Source of the DNA: Brachypodium distachyon
Taxonomy: Eukaryota > Streptophyta > Magnoliopsida > Poales > Poaceae
DNA length: 64,000 nucleotides
Reading direction: 5' to 3'
Assembly (NCBI RefSeq): GCF_000005505.3
Contig: NC_016135.3
Location: 19,438,613 to 19,502,612 of the forward strand
Positions 58,935 through 64,000 of the stretch are shown here, piece after piece. Both the position numbers and the translations under genes were made by a program. Position 1 is the stretch's first letter; each line of letters begins with the position of its first letter. Below the pieces are notes generated by a model, which saw only the letters and a list, made by a program, of their open reading frames with translations, made no database searches and was not told the DNA's origin.

Positions 58935-59595
58935 CTATAAGCATCACAGAAATTCCAGTAATCAAAATCTGCGTATCTATCATTGATTTGCTTCCTGTTT
59001 GGTTCAAGGACTGAGATGTAGATTCACATTGCATAGAAGATCCTAGACAGATAGATCGATCTGACTCATCTGAGCAGCTAGCTCGCTTGTATTAATCGCG
59101 CGTCAGCTAGTGAAACAAGGTGATTATAATTATCTCTGTAGCGAGGGACTAATGGCCAAGATTGGGTGACAGATTGGAATGTAGAGAAACTGCAAACCGA
59201 ATCACTCATTTTAGTTATTTATATCCACCTCATTTGGCTGCCAGATTATTTATCCACCTCATTTAGTGAAATTATCTGATGCGGATGTACGGAATAATGA
59301 GCTGGCAAAGAGAAATTAGGATGCACGAGTTCCTGGATTCAATTTCTTTCTTGATCAGCAAGTATGGTTAAACTACCAGGTGGGATTTTGCAAATATTTG
59401 CACTTAACAGCCATCCTGTGAAAGAAAGAAAAAAGGCCTATATAAAAGGGAGGGAGGTGGAGGGGGTTGAATGGCTGCTAGTCCTTTACAAAGGGGAAAC
59501 ACGAATTGGATGCAGTTGTGTTATTGTCCACTGAGATTTTTTGATTCTACTCCAGCATCAGCTGGACTAAAGCCCCTCTCCAGCAAAATCGTCCA
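58935..59595. other. Spacer and probable 3' UTR of the HPAT gene
   Basis: The part next to 59596 should be the 3' UTR of the minus-strand gene. A TATA-like CTATATAAAAGG near 59438 on the plus strand has no supported gene behind it. Confidence 0.35.
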
Positions 59596-62500
59596 TCATC
59601 TTTCTTCGTCCCATCCTACAATGTTTGCAGTGGCCTCATTAACCATCTTCACAAGGGTGGCCTACAAAAAAAGGATTTGAACGCCACAGTATGAATTAGT
59701 AAGTTACATTTTATTGTGAAACACTAATTTAATTGATTCAACTGAATTAAGCTCTAGGGCATGTAAAACTGAAGGAAAAAAAGAAACATATAATGGTAAA
59801 GGACGAAGTCATTCAATGAATATTTCTGCAAGCTGGTCTAGACTTCTGCATTTGAATTTGACCTATTTTTTTGTAAGACTGGGCTCTCACACTTGCCCAT
59901 TGCTGTGCGAGTTTGCCATCAACAATCGCAGAACATACAGACAGATGGAAAAAATTTCAACACCATAGCATCCTAGTCGGATAATCAGATCCAAGAACTT
60001 GCAAAAACAATTGTGACCGACACATCAGTGCACAACTGGAAATGCAAATATTTTATTGTAGTGTTTGATACTCCCTCCTTCCCAATTTATATGTTGTTGT
60101 TTTTTTCCCCACAAAGGAGGTGGTTTTAGATGAGTAATTAAGAGCTGCATGCAGCATAACCTTTTTTTTTCTCACAGCCATTAGCATGCATACTTACATA
60201 GGTGGTTTTCGAAGGCAATAAATCAATGGCCGCGTGCACGAGCCGGCACATTATGCACGCATGCATGAGCACAACCATTAGTTATGCATGCATCTACATG
60301 GACACCGAAGCTGTTTGACTTTTGAGCATTTTGCGCCGGTGAATTAAATGATCCTACCACCAGCCTTTGCAAGCGCTGGAGCATGCTGGTATTCACATCC
60401 AAACTAAAATGACCTATAAATTGGCAAGGAGGGAGTATATCACAAATAAATCATCCATGGGCTATGAGGGCTCTACCAAGACTATGAGATAGCATGGTAT
60501 CATATCCAACAACGGAAACTTCCAAAAGGACCCTATTATGACTATGCAACTCCCTCTAGATCTTTGGACAAGATGCTGGTTCCATGCGCATGAAATGAAG
60601 TTATTTGACAACAATCTTCTGAATGCATGCATTAGTTCCTTCAGTCTGTTATGGGCCTGAACTGGTATGGGTCTGAAGGTAGGGCACTCTGCCCTTGATC
60701 GGTCAGTCATGCTGACTGCCAAGACAAAATGTACGGCCTTTTAGACTTGGGCACAAGATTAAGGATGCAGGTAAAATGCGAATGCTAAACTTCATTTTTG
60801 TTCCAACAACTTTCTCTTCTTTCCTCACAATATTAATAAATACTAGAGGTATAGGCTCAATTCTTGATGAAATTACTGAGGGGCTAAATAAAAGCAGCAC
60901 AAGTAAAAGTGCATTGGGAGTGTAGAATTGCATTTTGATTAAAGCTGGAAAGACTTAAAAGGACTTACATTGTGGATTGGAGAGAGTAACAACTAAACAA
61001 ATTTATCTAAACTAAGGGCATTCATAATGGTGTGACATCAGTTGTATCTATCAGGTCTACATATGACTACATCTGAGGTGTAAAGGGATTAAAGAGGAAG
61101 GAGAAATGTGTCTCTTTTGCAAGGTACAGCTGTAGGATGAACTACAACAATTTACGGGGCGGGGAAGGGTTTGGGATGTTCATTAGCTGTTGGGCCCATT
61201 GATAGATACCACTATGAGAGTGGTACTATTTGTAGTTTCTAGGTGGCATGGAACACATAGCTACAACAAGCATTAGATGTGTCCAAAGGGACGACATCAA
61301 TTTCATTTATTAGCCATGCAGACTTGGGTCTGAACTGCCAAGTTTTCCCTTGATACAAATACAGTAGTGGTCATAGAATGGTTATGTAGCAGACTGACAA
61401 CTTAAGAACCAAGATGGGACACGAGTATAACAGAAGATTGACACACAAGTTGACACTAACAGTTGCTATGTCCACAACATGATAATATTTGGAGCCTTGC
61501 GCTAGTGTGGCAAGGTAGATCCAAAAGTCAATATACAAGCAGCTAACCAACTCAAGAGATAGCATTCTAATTCTAAATTAATGACTTTAGGGGTGCTGCA
61601 GTAATCGCCTAACAATGCCTCGCACTGCTGCTGGCCCCATGTCCATTACAAAATATATACTAGGATCAAGATCACATAGCAAAACATCAATGTTCTGAAC
61701 CAGAGATAGTAGATAAGATTCTTTCGTATTCAGTTGTTTTGCGTCATTCATATGGAGGACAAAAAAAAGTAGACTGAAAATAGATAACTATTCCTAATTC
61801 CATTGGGATAACCTTTCAATTTCAGCAGGACAGTTCAGAAATTCCATATATGCTAAGTCAATCAGTTTCAGAAGGAAGTACGGAAATAGCATTAATTATA
61901 CTAAACAATGCTAAACATTAAGCACATACCACGCTTTCAGGAACTCCTGGAGGAGGTAATGAGAGATTTCTTGGTGGTGGTGAACGCAGATAAGATCTTT
62001 TGTCAAAACGCCATTCTCCAATTTTTCCGTAAGTCAGTTCACCCTATGTTTGCACAATGACAATCGTAAACAAGCTTTCACCAGAAGTATATTAATTCAT
62101 AGTTCTGTTGTGGTGACAGACAAATAGATTTTACATAACAACTGGCAGGCACCATCAAGATGATGACAGATCCTTAAGGTTAAACAGCAGTCACCTTTAA
62201 TGAATAATCACATCCATAAGTATAATGGATGATGAACGTGTTATCCGATTTCAGGTCCCATGGAGGCTGCAATCAGCATTTAAGCAAATCCTTGATGATA
62301 TGAGCTGCCATCAGCAAATTTTGAAATGATCTATCATGTGACGGAACTACTAAGCACCTGAATCATAAAATCTTTACGAAGGTTGTGGTGCACACCATGC
62401 AATGCACTTGCAACAGCATATGCATACCTACAAATATGAATAAGAAATAAGAAATGAAAAGGTGTCACACATGTCAAGTCAATAAATAATACTACATAAA

Positions 62501-63638
62501 TTGTACTGACATTTCCAAGACCCATCCAAAAGCTTTGTCTGTCTCCACATCCTCTTTCATTTTTAACGAAACATTCATCCATGTTGGAGCAATCTTCTCA
62601 AGCTGGGCCTAAAAAGGTTTTGAAGACATCCATAACAGGTGAAATTCATAACTATTTAATGTGAAGAACTACATGAACAATATTTCAGGAACATTACGCT
62701 ATCTTGGCGTCTAGTATAGCTGAACCAATACTTGTAAAGAAAAACTATTACTGAACCTAAATACTCTATTAATATTCTCACACAAGAAGAACAATACCTT
62801 CTTGATGATCACTGGCGAGTTGCCAATAGGATCGATTTTTGAGACAGGGCCTTTTTCTTCAGGAAAGAACTTCCTTAGTATCTTCTCATTATCAGTTGGT
62901 TTGATGTAGAAAAACGGAAACGCGGCTGGTTCATCACCATTAGCTAAGTTTGGCAAAGGCCTCACAAAGATGTGATCTGGCTCAGCCATAAGTATATACC
63001 TGCAAATCCTTCCATTAGGAAACCAATGAACTAAATCATTAAGCAAGAACAAAGAACAAAATGATATCTGCTTACTCCTCCTTGATGTTTGATTTTCGCA
63101 ACCATTGGACAAATGCCCAAGGCCTATTTAAGACAATGTAACCCTGAGTAAAACATCATATTAGAAAGAAAGAAAAGCTCATTTCAGCTCCACAAAGGAT
63201 AACAAACTGGAACATTCAAGACCTCACCTTATCAGCGCCTTCAGGTAGGGGGTCAACTACTAAGGTGGGTATCTCATCCATCAAACCATCTGGTTTTCCA
63301 GAGTGGAGGATCCGCGTGAAGCCGCCCATATCTGAGCCAGGCCTGCCTCTCATCTCCTTGTACCAGTAGTGCATTATCCGCGACTGCCACTGGCTGTACA
63401 GCGCATCCGTCGCTGTAAGGGCGACGTGGAACCTCTTCGACGGATCCGAGCCGGATTCGAACGAGACAGTACTGTCCTGATCACGACCGCTGCCGCCGAG
63501 CAATTTGCGCGGCCCGTCTCGGCCTCGGCCGTAACCCACCATTGTCAAGAAGTTGTAGGTCGCAAAGAAGCAGCCGACCGAGATAAGGATGAGCAAGCAG
63601 GGCGAGGCCTTGCCGGCATTCTTCCTCCCACTCATCAT
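59596..63638 (-). CDS. HPAT: Hydroxyproline O-arabinosyltransferase (HPAT/RDN1 type)
   Basis: Eight exons on the minus strand encode 366 residues: 63228-63638, 63076-63143, 62798-62999, 62511-62608, 62358-62427, 62195-62266, 61930-62043 and 59596-59661. All borders are GT-AG and in phase. A short cytosolic tail precedes one signal-anchor helix (LLILISVGCFFATYNFLTMV, about 15-34). The lumenal domain has FHVALTATDALYSQWQSRIM, GRPGSDMGGFTRILHSG, EEYILMAEPDHI, ETDKAFGWVLEMYAYAVAS and IIHYTYGCDY, all conserved in plant HPATs (CAZy GT95). It should add the first arabinose to hydroxyproline in extensins and CLE peptides in the cis-Golgi. Two Met codons begin the frame; the first (63638) is chosen. 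The last intron is 2.3 kb and contains a MITE. The final exon is only 21 codons and ends WDEER. Confidence 0.94.
60071..60435. mobile_element. Stowaway-type MITE (365 bp) in HPAT intron 7
   Basis: Ends CTCCCTCCTTCCCAATTTAT and TATAAATTGGCAAGGAGGGAG are inverted repeats flanked by TA. The interior is long and asymmetric. Confidence 0.78.
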
Positions 63639-64000
63639 CGATGCTTCAATCCAACAAGGTGCGAGCGCACCTCGGGTGGGGCGGATCTAAATGGTGTGCC
63701 GGGTGGGCACCGGCACACCCAAAATTTGAGGACGCTGCGAGGAGTGGAGGACGGCCGAGGGCCAGGTCGACGTCGGGAGCGGAGGGGATCGCCGCCAGGA
63801 GGGCCGGGGGAGCGTTAGGGTTGGTTGACTTGGGGGCTTGCTCATTGAGTCACTGCAAAGTGTCTTCAGTCTGCTCCCTTGTTGGATACTTTTGGACATT
63901 CTTACTTAAATGTAATCTCTTTAGTACCGATGAGTTTATTGATAAACGAGTAATGAGCGATGCATTATCATTTGTTGTACAACTACCTGACACACTGAAA
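63639..64000 (-). promoter_or_regulatory. Leader and promoter region of the HPAT gene
   Basis: This lies directly upstream of the HPAT start on the minus strand. The first 180 bp or so are GC-rich, as expected for a leader. No TATA element or start site can be fixed, and the window ends here. Confidence 0.35.

Noticed and set aside
59436..59680. Plus-strand TATA-like box followed by a 69-residue open frame
   Set aside because: The frame is antisense to the last HPAT exon and shows no family resemblance.
1..64000. CRISPR arrays, bacterial operons, phage or toxin systems
   Set aside because: None were seen; introns, MITEs and Helitrons show plant nuclear DNA.

Overview
The window is nuclear DNA of a grass (Poaceae), probably a pooid or related species with a compact genome. 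The signs are genes with GT-AG introns, a very GC-rich auxin response factor gene, about seventeen Stowaway-type MITEs with the usual CTCCCTCCG ends and TA target duplications, Helitrons with grass-type TC...CTAG termini, and solo LTRs. The species cannot be fixed from the sequence. No bacterial, phage or CRISPR content was seen.

Six protein genes look real. From left to right they are: a UDP-xylose transporter-like gene (2366-5020, +, 7 coding exons, 340 aa); a single-exon E-class PPR gene (8203-10476, -, 757 aa); an F-box/FBD/LRR gene (29312-33845, -, 4 exons, with one apparent frameshift); an auxin response factor of the miR160-regulated ARF10/16/17 clade (40522-42877, +, 3 exons, 715 aa, miR160 site at 42046-42066); nuclear-encoded mitochondrial ribosomal protein S10 (56631-58235, +, 2 exons, 206 aa); and a hydroxyproline O-arabinosyltransferase (59596-63638, -, 8 exons, 366 aa). 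They do not form a pathway. They are an ordinary gene neighbourhood separated by repeat-rich spacers.

The spacers hold most of the unusual material. At 5.7-7.5 kb lie two minus-strand Helitrons, one with a duplicated 5' end. At 10.6-11.9 kb a long inverted-repeat element abuts the start of the PPR gene and carries a 784-bp solo LTR with a perfect 5-bp target duplication. At 15.6-23.3 kb lie two diverged copies of an unrecognised two-exon gene, one clearly dead and one frameshifted near its end, with a Helitron and a stomatin-like (SLP2) gene fragment between them. At 23.4-26.7 kb a Helitron carries broken exons of a NIMA-related kinase gene. At 27.4-28.3 kb there is a cluster of small elements. 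At 34.3-36.5 kb a GC-rich terminal-inverted-repeat element contains nested MITEs. At 44.4-46.0 kb a 5'-truncated LINE with an 11-bp target duplication is interrupted by a hAT-like element. At 50.4-55.3 kb an array of 22-bp repeats is split by a 3.5-kb solo LTR. At about 58.8 kb, just downstream of mitochondrial RPS10, there is a fragment of plastid rps8.

Exon coordinates were derived by hand from splice consensus, reading frame and family homology. They agree in phase throughout, apart from the frameshifts noted. No expression data or database search was available. Several long open frames in the GC-rich spacers look like chance or captured sequence and were not called as genes.
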